From positions 155,970 through 219,969 of the forward strand of contig CAWIEI010000023.1 of assembly GCA_963834965.1 (NCBI GenBank): a stretch of DNA of 64,000 nucleotides, in the 5' to 3' direction. Below the pieces are notes generated by a model that searched no databases, was not told the DNA's origin, and saw only the letters and a list, made by a program, of their open reading frames with translations. Position numbers and translations under genes: made by a program. Every line of letters begins with the position of its first letter. Position 1 is the first letter of the stretch. Shown one piece after another: positions 33,703-42,383 of the stretch. The DNA is from Fodinibacter sp963834965 (lineage in GTDB: Bacteria; Actinomycetota; Actinomycetes; Actinomycetales; Dermatophilaceae).

Positions 33703-34680
33703 TCACGACGGGGTGAGCACCCCCCGCAGGGCCGCCCAGGTGGTGCGGGTGTCCTCGTCGTCGACGTGCGGCGCGCGAAGGTCGCGCACGCTCGCCTCGA
33801 CGTCGGCGAGGTCCCACCGCAGCCGGTAGGCCTCGAGCAGCCGTGGGTCGAGCCCCGTACCGGTGTCCGCGGCATACCGCTCACGGATGCCGGGGTCCTC
33901 CCCCACGAGCATCCACAGGTCGCGCTCGGGTGGGGCGAGCAGGCAGGTGTCCCAGTCGACGAGGACCACCCCGGCGTCGGTGACGATGGTGTTGCCTCGG
34001 TGCGGCTCGCCGTGGGTGAGCACCGACCGACCGGCGTCCGCGTCGGCAACGAGCTCGGCGTAGCGGTCGAGCAGGGCGCCCAGCCGGTCGCGGCGGTCGA
34101 CGAGGAGCCGCCGGGCACCAGGACCGAACGGCCCTGTCTCCCAACGGTCCCCAGGATCGTCGAGGAGACTGCGCAGGCTGATGACGAGCGCATCGCCGAG
34201 GTCATCGGTGCCGGCGGCGTCCCGGCATCCGGTCGTGGTGTGCAGCGCGACGAGGCGCTCGAGCACGGCGTCGCGGTGGGCGGGATCGGCATAGGGGCCC
34301 CAGCCGAACGTGCGCCCCGCCACGTGCGGGTACACCGACAGCGCGTAGGCGTCACCGACAAGGAGCACCACCTGCCCGTCATCAGTGCGACGCGGCGCCA
34401 CGACCCAGTCGAGCCCGTTCCCGTACAGGGCTGCCGCCGCGGCGAGGGCGGCCCGGAGCCGGGCGAGCGGCGCGGTCAGTGGCTCGTCGGTGCCGACCAG
34501 CCGGGTCCGCAGGTCGTCGGCGGTGGCGAACCACCGGCATCCGTCACCGGTGGCGACCAGCCAGTGGTGGCTGCCGAAGCCGACCGGTGCGTGCTCGACC
34601 GACCTGACCTCGAGGCCCCAGCCGCGCCCGAGCGCGTCGCGCACCTCGTCGTCGGCAAGGTCGGGCGGCGGGGTGAACAC
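33703..34680 (-). CDS. Aminoglycoside-phosphotransferase-like kinase
   Basis: A 325-residue APH/choline-kinase-fold protein. Conserved residues are LTHGEPHRGNTIV (catalytic Asp replaced by Glu in the usual HGD, Asn of HxxN retained) and VLVDWDT with the metal-binding Asp. The N-terminal ATP-binding half is divergent. The Glu for Asp in the catalytic loop is shared by some actinobacterial members, so loss of activity cannot be assumed. The substrate is unknown; antibiotic resistance should not be inferred from the fold. A large hairpin separates it from hemQ. Confidence 0.72.
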   Translation of the reverse strand: MFTPPPDLADDEVRDALGRGWGLEVRSVEHAPVGFGSHHWLVATGDGCRWFATADDLRTRLVGTDEPLTAPLARLRAALAAAAALYGNGLDWVVAPRRTDDGQVVLLVGDAYALSVYPHVAGRTFGWGPYADPAHRDAVLERLVALHTTTGCRDAAGTDDLGDALVISLRSLLDDPGDRWETGPFGPGARRLLVDRRDRLGALLDRYAELVADADAGRSVLTHGEPHRGNTIVTDAGVVLVDWDTCLLAPPERDLWMLVGEDPGIRERYAADTGTGLDPRLLEAYRLRWDLADVEASVRDLRAPHVDDEDTRTTWAALRGVLTPS

Positions 34681-34713
34681 CCGACGAACCTACCGAGACC
34701 GGCCCCTCACCCG

Positions 34714-34757
34714 GTGAGTGGGGAAGTGGTCGTCAGGACGACCACTTCCGCACTCAC
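34714..34757. terminator. 44-base near-perfect palindrome downstream of hemQ
   Basis: Arms 34714-34733 and 34738-34757 pair over 20 positions with one mismatch and a CAGG loop. It starts 13 bases after the hemQ stop (minus strand) and 33 bases before the phosphotransferase start. No T-run. It is likely the terminator of the hemY-hemQ operon, insulating the next gene. Confidence 0.6.
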
Positions 34758-34770
34758 GGCGAGGACAGTG

Positions 34771-35496
34771 TCAGCGCTGGCGGTGCACCAGGGTGCGCAC
34801 GGGCACGCGGGGGCCGGTGTAGAACGGCACCTCCTCGCGCACGTGCATCCGGGCCCTGGACGCCCGCAGCTCGCGCATCAGGTCGACGATGCGGTGCAGC
34901 TCGTCGGCCTCGAACGCCAGGATCCACTCGTAGTCGTTGAGCGCGAACGAGGCGATGGTGTTGGCCCGCACGTCGGGGTAGTCGCGCGCCATCTTCCCGT
35001 GCTCGACGAGCATGTCGCGGCGCTCCTGGTCGTCGATGAGGTACCAGTCGTAGGACCTCACGAAGGGATAGACACACACGTAGCCGCGCGGCTCCTCGTC
35101 GCCCATGAACGCCGGGATGTGGCTCTTGTTGAACTCTGCCGGGCGGTGCAGCGCCGCCACCGACCACACCGGGTCGAGGTGCTGGCCGTAGTCGGTGCGC
35201 AGCAGCGCGTGGTAGGCCTCCTGCAGCGCCTCGATGGTCTCGGCGTGCCACCAGACCATCACGTCGGCGTCGGCACGCAGCCCGGCGACGTCGTAGGTGC
35301 CGCGCACCACGACGTCACGCTCGGCGAGGTCGGTGAACAGCTCCTCGACCTCGGTGGCCAGGGCGTCGCGGTCCTCGCCGCCGAGCGGCTCGGCCACGGC
35401 GAACACCGACCACATCGCGTAGCGGATCGTGTCGTTGACCTCGCGGATCTTCGCGGCGCCGGGCTTGGCGGGGGCGGTGCGGGTGGGCTCGCTCAT
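34771..35496 (-). CDS. hemQ: Coproheme decarboxylase
   Basis: A 241-residue chlorite-dismutase-fold protein. Blocks typical of actinobacterial HemQ are FVRSYDWYLID (with the catalytic Tyr region), EHGKMARDYPDVRANTIASF (proximal His, split here) and NDYEWILAFEADE. It decarboxylates coproheme III to haem b using peroxide, the last step of the coproporphyrin-dependent route. The pairing with hemY in a four-base overlap, and hemE at 39.7-40.8 kb, supports this. ATG at 35496. Confidence 0.9.
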   Translation of the reverse strand: MSEPTRTAPAKPGAAKIREVNDTIRYAMWSVFAVAEPLGGEDRDALATEVEELFTDLAERDVVVRGTYDVAGLRADADVMVWWHAETIEALQEAYHALLRTDYGQHLDPVWSVAALHRPAEFNKSHIPAFMGDEEPRGYVCVYPFVRSYDWYLIDDQERRDMLVEHGKMARDYPDVRANTIASFALNDYEWILAFEADELHRIVDLMRELRASRARMHVREEVPFYTGPRVPVRTLVHRQR

Positions 35497-36953
35497 GCGG
35501 GGGAATCTCCTGTGCGGGGTGCGATGGTGCGAAGGTGCTGGACGGTGGCGGCGGCGGCGCGGGTGGCCGAGGCGATGACGGCGGGGATGCCGACGCCGTC
35601 GTACACCGCGCCCGCCACCTCGACGCCCGGAAGGCGGGCGACGTCAGCGCGGATGGCGGCGACCCGGTCGACGTGCCCGACGGCGTACTGCGGCAGGCCG
35701 CCTCCCCAGCGCTGCACGTGCGCGTCGACCACCGCGGGCAGCGGGCGGCCGAGGGCCTCGCCGAGCTCGGCGAGCGCCACCGAGACCAGGTCGGCGTCGT
35801 CGCGCTGCAGGTCGGCCTCCTCGCGGGCCCGGCCGAAGGACGCGCGCAGGTGAACGACGTCGCGGGACAGCGCGTCGGTCCAGGCCCACTTGCGGAAGCT
35901 GAAGGTGCTCGCCTTGATGGTGCGGCCCTCGACGGGAGGCACGAGGAAGCCGGAGCCGGTCAGGTCGTCGGTGCCGGCCCGCTGTACGGCGAGGGTGACG
36001 ACCGCACTCGATGCCGTCTCGATGCCGCCCAGCGTCTCGGCGGCGGCGCTCGCGTGCGGCGCGAGCAGCCGGGCCGTCGGCGCCGGCGGCAGGCAGACGA
36101 GCACGGCATCCGCCTCGACGACCTCGGGCGCCGCGGCCGAGCCGAGCACCAGCCGCCAGCCGGTGGGCGTGCGCTGCAGCTCGCGGACGACCGCGCCGGT
36201 GCGCAGCGTGGCGCCGCGCCGGGTGACGTCGTCGGCGACGAGCTCGGGCAGCCGTCCGACCCCGCCGGACACGCCGATGAAGGGCGGCCGGGGCGCCGTG
36301 GATGCACCGGCTCCCGGCCCGGGTGCCGGGCGTGCCGCCGGCGCGGCCACGAGGCTCTCGCCGTGGGTCGCGCGCGCCCACAGCACCGGCATCGTGGCCT
36401 GCATCGACAGCCGACGCGCATGGCCGGCGTAGACCCCGCCGAGCAGCGGCTCGACGAGCCGGTCGACGACGGCCTGGCCGAGCCGGGTCGCGACGTAGTC
36501 GCCGACCGAGACGTCCTCGCGCAGCGCGCCGCCCGGCCACGGCCGTTCGTCGGCAAGCCGCGCCACCTCGTCGTCGGTGAGGATGCCGCGGGCCGACTCC
36601 GGGTCGCTCGGCACCCCCATCATCGTGGCGCGCGGCAGTGGACGTAGCGCCCCCCGGCTCCACACCGACGCAGCGGTGGTCGCCGGCGTCACCAGCTCGG
36701 CATCCGCGCCGATCCGGGCGACCAGGTCGACGGCCTCGGGGCGCATCGCCAGCACCGACTCGGCACCGACGTCGACCAGGTGCCCGCCGACCCGTTCGCG
36801 GCGCAACTTGCCGCCGAGCCGGTCGCTGCCCTCGAGCACCGTCACCCGTGCCGACGGCAGCTCCTCGAGCACGGCCAGGGCGGCGGAGAGGCCGGCGATG
36901 CCGCCCCCCACGATGACGACACGGGACCGGGTGGGCATGGCCGGCACAGACAT
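35493..36953 (-). CDS. hemY: Coproporphyrinogen III oxidase (HemY/CgoX type)
   Basis: A 486-residue FAD enzyme. The dinucleotide motif VVIVGGGIAGLSAAL (11-25) and GSDRLGGKLRRE follow the start; SVGDYVATRLGQAVVDRLVEPLLGGVYAG is the family's middle block (seen in parts), and PQYAVGHVDRV lies near the C terminus. In actinobacteria this enzyme oxidises coproporphyrinogen to coproporphyrin. ATG at 36953 is used; an ATG 15 bases downstream is nearly equivalent. Its stop overlaps the hemQ start as ATGA. Confidence 0.88.
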   Translation of the reverse strand: MSVPAMPTRSRVVIVGGGIAGLSAALAVLEELPSARVTVLEGSDRLGGKLRRERVGGHLVDVGAESVLAMRPEAVDLVARIGADAELVTPATTAASVWSRGALRPLPRATMMGVPSDPESARGILTDDEVARLADERPWPGGALREDVSVGDYVATRLGQAVVDRLVEPLLGGVYAGHARRLSMQATMPVLWARATHGESLVAAPAARPAPGPGAGASTAPRPPFIGVSGGVGRLPELVADDVTRRGATLRTGAVVRELQRTPTGWRLVLGSAAAPEVVEADAVLVCLPPAPTARLLAPHASAAAETLGGIETASSAVVTLAVQRAGTDDLTGSGFLVPPVEGRTIKASTFSFRKWAWTDALSRDVVHLRASFGRAREEADLQRDDADLVSVALAELGEALGRPLPAVVDAHVQRWGGGLPQYAVGHVDRVAAIRADVARLPGVEVAGAVYDGVGIPAVIASATRAAAATVQHLRTIAPRTGDSPA

Positions 36954-37198
36954 GTCGGCAAGCCTCTCACGCGCGGCCCGAACCCTCGACGCCCCACCCG
37001 GGCATGCGGGCGGGTCCCGGTGGGCGACGCCGGGCCCCGGCCCGACGGTGCCGGTCAGCTGCTGACCGGAAGCCGGTGGCCCGCGCGCCACCGCAACGAA
37101 GCTGCCGCGCACTCGTGACCGGAACGAGACCCGTCATCGGGAACCGACCAGCGACGCTGGGCGCCTCAGCGCCAGCATCCACGACGAAGGAGTCCACC

Positions 37199-38173
37199 AT
37201 GCGCGTCCCGGTCCGCCCCAGGTCCCGGCTCACCTCCGCGGCAGCCGCCCTCGCGATCGGGATCGGGCTCGTGGCCCTGTCCGGGTGCGGTGGCGGTGGC
37301 GCGGACTCATCGGCGGCCCCGACGGTCGCCGGCGCGGGGCGGGCCGACAGCTCTGGCAGCGCCGGCAGCTCGGCGAAGCGGGAGGCAGCCGCTGTCGCCG
37401 GCGCCCCCGACTCGGCCGCCAAGCCCGCCGATGCCACCGTCACGGCCGTGGCCTACGACCGCAAGCTGGCCCGCCGCGCAGACATCTCGATCACCGTCGC
37501 CGACGTCGACGCAGCCGCGGCCAAGGTGCGGGGCATCGCGGCATCCGCCCAGGGGCTGGTGACCGCCGAGGCGATCTCGAGCGAGCCCGACGTCTCGGGT
37601 AGCGGTGGCTTCAGCACCATCACCATCTCGGTGCCCACCGCCGAGCTCGACGCCACCCTCGACCAGCTGGCCAAGCTCGGCACGGTGCAGTCCCGGAACA
37701 CGAGCACCGACGACGTCACCGCGCAGTACGTCGACACCGAGTCGCGGGTCAAGACGATGCAGGCGAGCGTCGACCGGGTGCGGGCGCTGATGAGCCAGGC
37801 CACCAAGCTCGGCGACGTGGTCGCGCTCGAGGCCGAGCTGTCCCGCCGTCAGGCCGACCTCGAGGCCACGCAGAGCCAGCTGGCCGCTCTCAAGGACTCG
37901 GTGGCCCTGTCGCCGGTGGAGGTGCGGTTGAGCACCGACGCACAGGTGCTGGCGCAGGCCGACGACAGCACCGGGTTCCTCGCCGGGCTCAAGGCCGGCT
38001 GGAGCGCCTTCACCGGCTCGGTGACGGTGCTGCTCACGGCGCTGGGGGCGGTGCTCCCGTTCGCCGTGGTGGCCGCCCTGGTGCTGGTCCCGCTGCTGGT
38101 GTGGCTGCGCCGCCGCACCCCGCGCAGGCCCGCAGCCGCCCCAGCCGTGGTGCCCGCGCCGCCGGCCGCCTGA
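37199..38173 (+). CDS. DUF4349 membrane lipoprotein
   Basis: A 324-residue protein. The signal peptide ends in the lipobox ALSGCG (Cys about 29) and is followed by a Gly/Ser/Ala-rich linker. The DUF4349 domain includes RRADISITVADVDAAAAKV and DVTAQYVDTESRVKTMQ, then a coiled-coil stretch (ALEAELSRRQADLEATQSQL, split by residue), a membrane helix near 275-300 and an Arg/Pro/Ala tail inside. Function unknown; a proposed role is in envelope or mechanosensing. ATG at 37199 with AAGGAG seven bases upstream. It is divergent from hemY. Confidence 0.82.
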   Translation: MRVPVRPRSRLTSAAAALAIGIGLVALSGCGGGGADSSAAPTVAGAGRADSSGSAGSSAKREAAAVAGAPDSAAKPADATVTAVAYDRKLARRADISITVADVDAAAAKVRGIAASAQGLVTAEAISSEPDVSGSGGFSTITISVPTAELDATLDQLAKLGTVQSRNTSTDDVTAQYVDTESRVKTMQASVDRVRALMSQATKLGDVVALEAELSRRQADLEATQSQLAALKDSVALSPVEVRLSTDAQVLAQADDSTGFLAGLKAGWSAFTGSVTVLLTALGAVLPFAVVAALVLVPLLVWLRRRTPRRPAAAPAVVPAPPAA

Positions 38174-38187
38174 ACACCCCGTGGGCC

Positions 38188-39015
38188 TCAGTCAGAGGCG
38201 GTGACCCAGTCGAGGAGGAGCCGGAGGAACGCCTCCGGCTCCTCCATCGACGGCAGGTGGGCCGCGTCGGGGCGGTCGACTCGCCGCACGTCTCGCAGGC
38301 CGCTCTCGAGGGCAGCGGCGGCCAGGTGCACGATGTCGAGGTCGTGGCCGCCGACGACGAGCAGAACCTGCGGACCGACCTCCCCGAGCCGCTCGACGGC
38401 CGGTGGTTCGAGCTCGGCCTCGTCGAGGTCGAGCTCGAGGGAGGCCCAGGCCGCGTCGATCTCGAAGGCACGGCGCTGCATCACCCGCACGGCCGAGACC
38501 ACCGCGGGGTCGACATCGGCGAGCGTGCGCCCCTCCCCCACGACCCAGGCCGCGATGTCCGCCTCGACGGCGGCGTCGAGGTCGCCCCGCGCCAGCGCGC
38601 CGTTCTCCGCGGCCGCGAAGGCGGCGAAGGCCGCGGTGCGCTCGCTGAACAGGCTGCCACCGGGAGGGGCGAGCAGCAGCGAGCGCACGGCATCCGGGCG
38701 GGCGAGGGCGGCCTCGACCGCCACCCCGGCACCGAACGAGGACGACACGAGGTGGCACCCCGTGACGCCGAGGTGGTCGAGGGTGTCGAGCACGTCGGCC
38801 ACCGGGTCCAGCACACCGCTGGACGGCGGCTGGTCCGACGCGCCGAAGCCGCGCAGGTCGAGGCGCAGGGCATCGCGCACCGCGCAGAGCCCACCCCACA
38901 GCGGGTCCCACATCCGGCGGTCGGCGACCCCGGCGTGCAGGAGGACGACGGGGACGCCGGATGGTGGCCCGGCGCGGTCGTAGGCGATGCCGGACGGTGT
39001 CATGGACGTGAGCAC
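38188..39015 (-). CDS. Alpha/beta hydrolase
   Basis: A 275-residue alpha/beta hydrolase. The HGxP-type oxyanion strand reads VVLLHAGVADRRMW, the nucleophile elbow is SSSFGAG, the acid lies in VVGGHDLDIV and the His in DAAHLPSME. The cap region (about 140-200) is short. The closest analogues by pattern are epoxide hydrolase and 3-oxoadipate enol-lactonase-like enzymes. Start is ambiguous: GTG at 39015 has AGGAGG only three bases away, ATG at 39003 has it 15 bases away. The upstream side carries seven-base microrepeats and a pair of palindromes. Confidence 0.78.
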   Translation of the reverse strand: MLTSMTPSGIAYDRAGPPSGVPVVLLHAGVADRRMWDPLWGGLCAVRDALRLDLRGFGASDQPPSSGVLDPVADVLDTLDHLGVTGCHLVSSSFGAGVAVEAALARPDAVRSLLLAPPGGSLFSERTAAFAAFAAAENGALARGDLDAAVEADIAAWVVGEGRTLADVDPAVVSAVRVMQRRAFEIDAAWASLELDLDEAELEPPAVERLGEVGPQVLLVVGGHDLDIVHLAAAALESGLRDVRRVDRPDAAHLPSMEEPEAFLRLLLDWVTASD

Positions 39016-39031
39016 TGGCCTCCTGGTCGAC

Positions 39032-39066
39032 GGGGTGCGGGGTACGGGGTGCGGGGTGCGGGGTGC
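39032..39066. repeat. Five 7-base repeats of GGGGTGC type
   Basis: Five contiguous heptamers, four GGGGTGC and one GGGGTAC, just upstream of the alpha/beta hydrolase start. Copy number could vary by slippage. Confidence 0.8.
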
Positions 39067-39122
39067 GCCGGCCAGTCAACGCCCGCGCCGCCGTCCGTGC
39101 AAGCGCTTATCGGAAGGCACCG

Positions 39123-39226
39123 GGTGATGCATGGTGCGCGCTGCGGACCGCCCTGTGCATCACCGCTCGCCGCGTGCCCACCATCAGGTGATGCACGGTG
39201 CGCTCCAGACCGCCCTGTGCATCACC
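39123..39226. repeat. Two tandem palindromes ending in TGTGCATCACC
   Basis: Copies at 39123-39164 (42 bases) and 39187-39226 (40 bases), period about 64. Each begins GGTGATGCA, ends TGTGCATCACC, and shares an inner ACCGCCCTG block. The second copy ends at the base before the stop codon of the GNAT gene, so on the minus strand it could act as a terminator; the first is then redundant. Confidence 0.65.
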
Positions 39227-39739
39227 TCAGGGGCTCGGCCGCTCCACCTCGTGCACCCACTCGCCCTCGCCGTCGGCGAGCACCGCGGTCGGCAGCAGGC
39301 CGAGCGCGGCAGCCACCCGCTGGGAGGCGACGTGGTCGGGACGCACGTGGGCGACGACCCGGCGCACGCCCAGCGCGAGGAGGTGGTCGCGCACGAGCCG
39401 GGCGGCCTGCCGGGCGATCCCCCGGCCCTGCCACTCGGCACCGACGACCCAGGCGAGCTCGGCCACGGCGTCCTGCGGGCCGAGCGTGGCCTGCACGTAG
39501 CCGACCGCCGGCCCGGCGGCGCCGAGCCGCACCACCCAGGTGTGCCAGACCTCGTCGGCCCGGCCCGAGCCGGCGACCTGGCGGGCATACCTGCGCTCGA
39601 GCTCCTCGCGGCTGGGAGGCGAGCCGCCCGTGAAGGTGTACAGCCCGGCATCCGAGAGCACGTCGACCAGCTCGCCGGCGTGGTCGACGCGCAGCGGCTC
39701 GAGCACCAGCCGGCCGTCGCCCAGCGGCGGGGTCGTCAC
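39227..39739 (-). CDS. GNAT-family N-acetyltransferase
   Basis: A 170-residue acetyltransferase of the RimJ/RimL type: RLVLEPLRVDHAGELVDVLSD opening (in two parts), WQGRGIARQAARLV as the acetyl-CoA pyrophosphate loop (Q/R-x-x-G-x-G/A), and VRPDHVASQRVAAALG near the C terminus. The acceptor is unknown. GTG at 39739 overlaps the hemE stop as GTGA, so it is translated with hemE. Confidence 0.85.
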   Translation of the reverse strand: MTTPPLGDGRLVLEPLRVDHAGELVDVLSDAGLYTFTGGSPPSREELERRYARQVAGSGRADEVWHTWVVRLGAAGPAVGYVQATLGPQDAVAELAWVVGAEWQGRGIARQAARLVRDHLLALGVRRVVAHVRPDHVASQRVAAALGLLPTAVLADGEGEWVHEVERPSP

Positions 39740-40839
39740 CGGGCGGAGGCCTCGTGCACCAGGTCGACGACGCGGGTGAGCACGTCGGGGTCGGTGTCGG
39801 GGAGGACCCCGTGGCCGAGGTTGAACAGGTGCCCGGGCGCCGCCCGGCCCTCCTCGATGATCGCCCGCACGCGCCGCTCCAGCGGCTCCCACGGCGCGAA
39901 GAGCAGCGCCGGGTCGAGATTGCCCTGCACGGCGTAGCGGCCGCCCAGGCGGGCGAGCGCGTCGGTGAGCGAGACGCGGTAGTCGACACCGACGACGTCG
40001 GCGCCGGCCTCCCCCATCAGCGCGAGCAGCTCGCCGGTACCGACGCCGAAGTGGATGCGCGGCACGTCGAGGTCGGCGACCGCGGCGAGCGCGGTGGCCG
40101 AGTGCGGCTGCACGGATGCCGTGTAGTCGGCCCGGCTGAGCACGCCGGCCCACGAGTCGAACAGCTGCACCACGGAGGCGCCGGCCTGCGCCTGTACGCG
40201 CAGGAACGCACCGGAGATCTGCGCGAGCTGGGCGCACAGGTCGTGCCACAGCTGCGGGTCGCCCTGCATCAGCGCCTTGGTGTGCTCGTGGTTCTTCGAC
40301 GGGCCGCCCTCGACGAGGTAGGACGCGAGGGTGAAGGGCGCTCCGGCGAAGCCGATGAGCGGGGTGGCCCCGAGCTCGGCGGTGAGCAGGCGAACCGACT
40401 CGGTGATGTCGGGGACGTCGTCGGGAGTGAGGTCACGCAGCTGCGCGAGGTCGGCGCGGCTGCGGATCGGGCGGGCGACGACCGGCCCGACGCCGGCCAC
40501 GATGTCGAGGTCGACCCCGATGGCCGACAGCGGCACCACGATGTCGGAGAAGAAGATCGCCGCGTCGACTCCGTGGCGGCGCACCGGCTGCAGGGTGATC
40601 TCGGTGACGAGGTCGGGCCGCCGGCACGACTCGAGCATGCCGACGCCCTCGCGCACCCTGCGGTACTCGGGCAGCGAGCGGCCGGCCTGGCGCATGAACC
40701 ACACCGGCGTGTGCGGCACGGGCTGCTGCCGCGCCGCGCGCACGAGGGCCGAGCCGGCGGTGGCGGCGCGCGCGGCATCCCCGGGGCTGGTCGGGGGTGT
40801 GCTGGGAGTGGCGGCGTCCGTGGCGTCAGGGGTGGTCAC
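39736..40839 (-). CDS. hemE: Uroporphyrinogen decarboxylase
   Basis: A 367-residue HemE. The N-terminal substrate-binding PVWFMRQAGRSLPEYR, then FFSDIVVPLSAIGVDLD (with the catalytic-type Asp), APFTLASYLVEGG, and NLGHGVLPDTDPD at the C terminus are all diagnostic. It converts uroporphyrinogen III to coproporphyrinogen III, the substrate for the HemY/CgoX product of this window. The GTG at 40839 follows GGGAGG by about 10 bases; the reading extends upstream to 40857 without family similarity. Confidence 0.93.
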   Translation of the reverse strand: MTTPDATDAATPSTPPTSPGDAARAATAGSALVRAARQQPVPHTPVWFMRQAGRSLPEYRRVREGVGMLESCRRPDLVTEITLQPVRRHGVDAAIFFSDIVVPLSAIGVDLDIVAGVGPVVARPIRSRADLAQLRDLTPDDVPDITESVRLLTAELGATPLIGFAGAPFTLASYLVEGGPSKNHEHTKALMQGDPQLWHDLCAQLAQISGAFLRVQAQAGASVVQLFDSWAGVLSRADYTASVQPHSATALAAVADLDVPRIHFGVGTGELLALMGEAGADVVGVDYRVSLTDALARLGGRYAVQGNLDPALLFAPWEPLERRVRAIIEEGRAAPGHLFNLGHGVLPDTDPDVLTRVVDLVHEASAR

Positions 40840-40884
40840 GAGGCGACATCCTCCCACCCCCGGTGGAGCCCACCCACTCGGCGT

Positions 40885-41709
40885 CTACAGCGCCGTGAGG
40901 GCTGCTCCGCCGACGGCGAGCGCCACACCGAGCTGCTGCACCCGCTTGAGCCGCTCGTCGAGCAGCACGCGGGCCCAGACGATCGTGACGACCGGGTAGA
41001 GCGAGCCGAGCACCGAGGCGATGCTCACCTGGCCCCGGGACGACGCGAACGCGAACAGGCCGTTGGCGACGAGGTCACCGCAGCCGATGGCGAGCAGGGC
41101 GGGCGTCTCGCGGGCGGTGACGCCGCCGGCGGTGCGGAACACCAGCCCGACGACGACCAGGATGGTCACCGACGTCAGCCGCATGCCCCACAGGGTGAGC
41201 AGGGTCGACTCCCTCGCGCCACGGTCGAGGCAGAACAGGGCCAGCCCGAAGCCGAGTGCGGCGCAGCCGGCCAGGATGACCGGCCGCGGGGAGACGTCTC
41301 CGCTCAGCTCGGGCCCGGACGCCAGGGTCACACCGAGGACCGCGACGAGCATGCCGACCCACGCCCACGGCGAGGGGGTGTCGCCGGTCGCCACCCCGAG
41401 CACGACCGGGACGACCACGCCGAGCGCGGCGATCGGCGCGACCACGCCCATCGTGCCGGCGGACAGGGCCGAGTAGAAGCAGACCAGCCCGGCCATGCCG
41501 GTCAGGCCGGCGGCCACCGCCCACGGCGGCCAGCCCGACCAGGTGACGGCATCCCACCGCACCGCGACCACGACCGAGATCACGAGCAGCGCCAGCCCCT
41601 GGGTCCACGCCACGACCGCCACGGCGGGATGCCGTCGAGAGGCCACCCCCGCGAAGAAGTCGGAGGTGCCCCAGGCCAGGGAGGAGGCCAGGGCCAGCAC
41701 GCTCAGCAC
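40885..41709 (-). CDS. EamA/DMT-family transporter
   Basis: A 274-residue membrane protein with ten hydrophobic segments in two EamA repeats (LASSLAWGTSDFFAG opening, second repeat from about residue 145). Drug/metabolite transporters of this type export amino acids, nucleobases or drugs; the substrate is unknown. GTG start at 41709. It is upstream of hemE on the same strand with a 45-base gap, so co-transcription is possible. A hairpin lies upstream at 41732-41760. Confidence 0.82.
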   Translation of the reverse strand: MLSVLALASSLAWGTSDFFAGVASRRHPAVAVVAWTQGLALLVISVVVAVRWDAVTWSGWPPWAVAAGLTGMAGLVCFYSALSAGTMGVVAPIAALGVVVPVVLGVATGDTPSPWAWVGMLVAVLGVTLASGPELSGDVSPRPVILAGCAALGFGLALFCLDRGARESTLLTLWGMRLTSVTILVVVGLVFRTAGGVTARETPALLAIGCGDLVANGLFAFASSRGQVSIASVLGSLYPVVTIVWARVLLDERLKRVQQLGVALAVGGAALTAL

Positions 41710-41731
41710 CGACGCAGCCTAGCCACGCCGG

Positions 41732-41760
41732 GCCACGCCGAGCTCACGTCTCGGCGTGGC
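41732..41760. promoter_or_regulatory. 11-base-stem hairpin in a divergent promoter region
   Basis: GCCACGCCGAG (41732-41742) and CTCGGCGTGGC (41750-41760) pair perfectly around a 7-base loop. It lies between divergent starts at 41709 and 41799, so an operator is more likely than a terminator. Confidence 0.4.
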
Positions 41761-41798
41761 CCCGTGCCGGGAGGGCCGCCACCGCCTACATTGACGGG

Positions 41799-42383
41799 GT
41801 GTCCAGCCGCACCGTGACAGGTCGCGAGTCACCCGAGTTCACCCGGGCCCTCGAGGACCTCCATCGCGCCCGCCTGCGCCCCGAGATCCGTCTCACCGAG
41901 GTGCCTGCCCCCCAGCGCATCGCGCCGTACGCCGTCGCGCTCACCGCCGACGTCGTCGACCCCCGCGACACCGACGACGACCTCGCCTCGGGCCGCTTCG
42001 TCCTGCTGCACGACCCCAGCGCCCCCGAGCCGTGGGGCGGCGAGTGGCGGGCCGTGACCTTCGCCCGTGCCGAGCTCGAGCCCGAGCTGGCCACCGACCC
42101 GCTGCTCGGTGAGGTGGGGTGGAGCTGGCTGGTCGACGCCCTGGCGGGCCGCGGCGTCGGCTACCTGGCCGAGGCCGGCACGGTCACCCGCGTCGTGTCG
42201 CAGAGCTTCGCCGGGCTGGCCGACCGCCCGGCCAGCGTCGAGATGGAGGTGCGCGCCTCGTGGACCCCCCTCGGCCCCGAGGTGGGTGACCACCTCCTCG
42301 CCTGGTCCGACCTGCTCTGCACCATCGCCGGGCTCCCTCCGCTGCCCGAGGGCGTGGTCGCCCTTCCCGGACCTCGGCGCTGA
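41799..42383 (+). CDS. DUF3000-family protein
   Basis: A 194-residue actinobacterial protein of unknown function. Recognisable family blocks are FTRALEDLHRARLRPEI, RIAPYAVALTADV and LGEVGWSWLVDAL, ending LPPLPEGVVALP. The GTG at 41799 lies seven bases after a TACATT that reads as a -10 element, so the mRNA may be leaderless. RNase D begins on the base after its stop (TGA then ATG), a tight coupling seen in many actinobacteria. Confidence 0.85.
   Translation: MSSRTVTGRESPEFTRALEDLHRARLRPEIRLTEVPAPQRIAPYAVALTADVVDPRDTDDDLASGRFVLLHDPSAPEPWGGEWRAVTFARAELEPELATDPLLGEVGWSWLVDALAGRGVGYLAEAGTVTRVVSQSFAGLADRPASVEMEVRASWTPLGPEVGDHLLAWSDLLCTIAGLPPLPEGVVALPGPRR

Noticed and set aside
33703..34680. An antibiotic-resistance aminoglycoside kinase
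   Set aside because: Only the general APH fold is supported; the catalytic-loop Asp is Glu and no resistance-type signature is visible.
39122..39226. GGGTGATGC and GCATCACC here as further regulon operators
   Set aside because: They belong to the arms of the tandem palindromes, with no correctly spaced second half at five bases.
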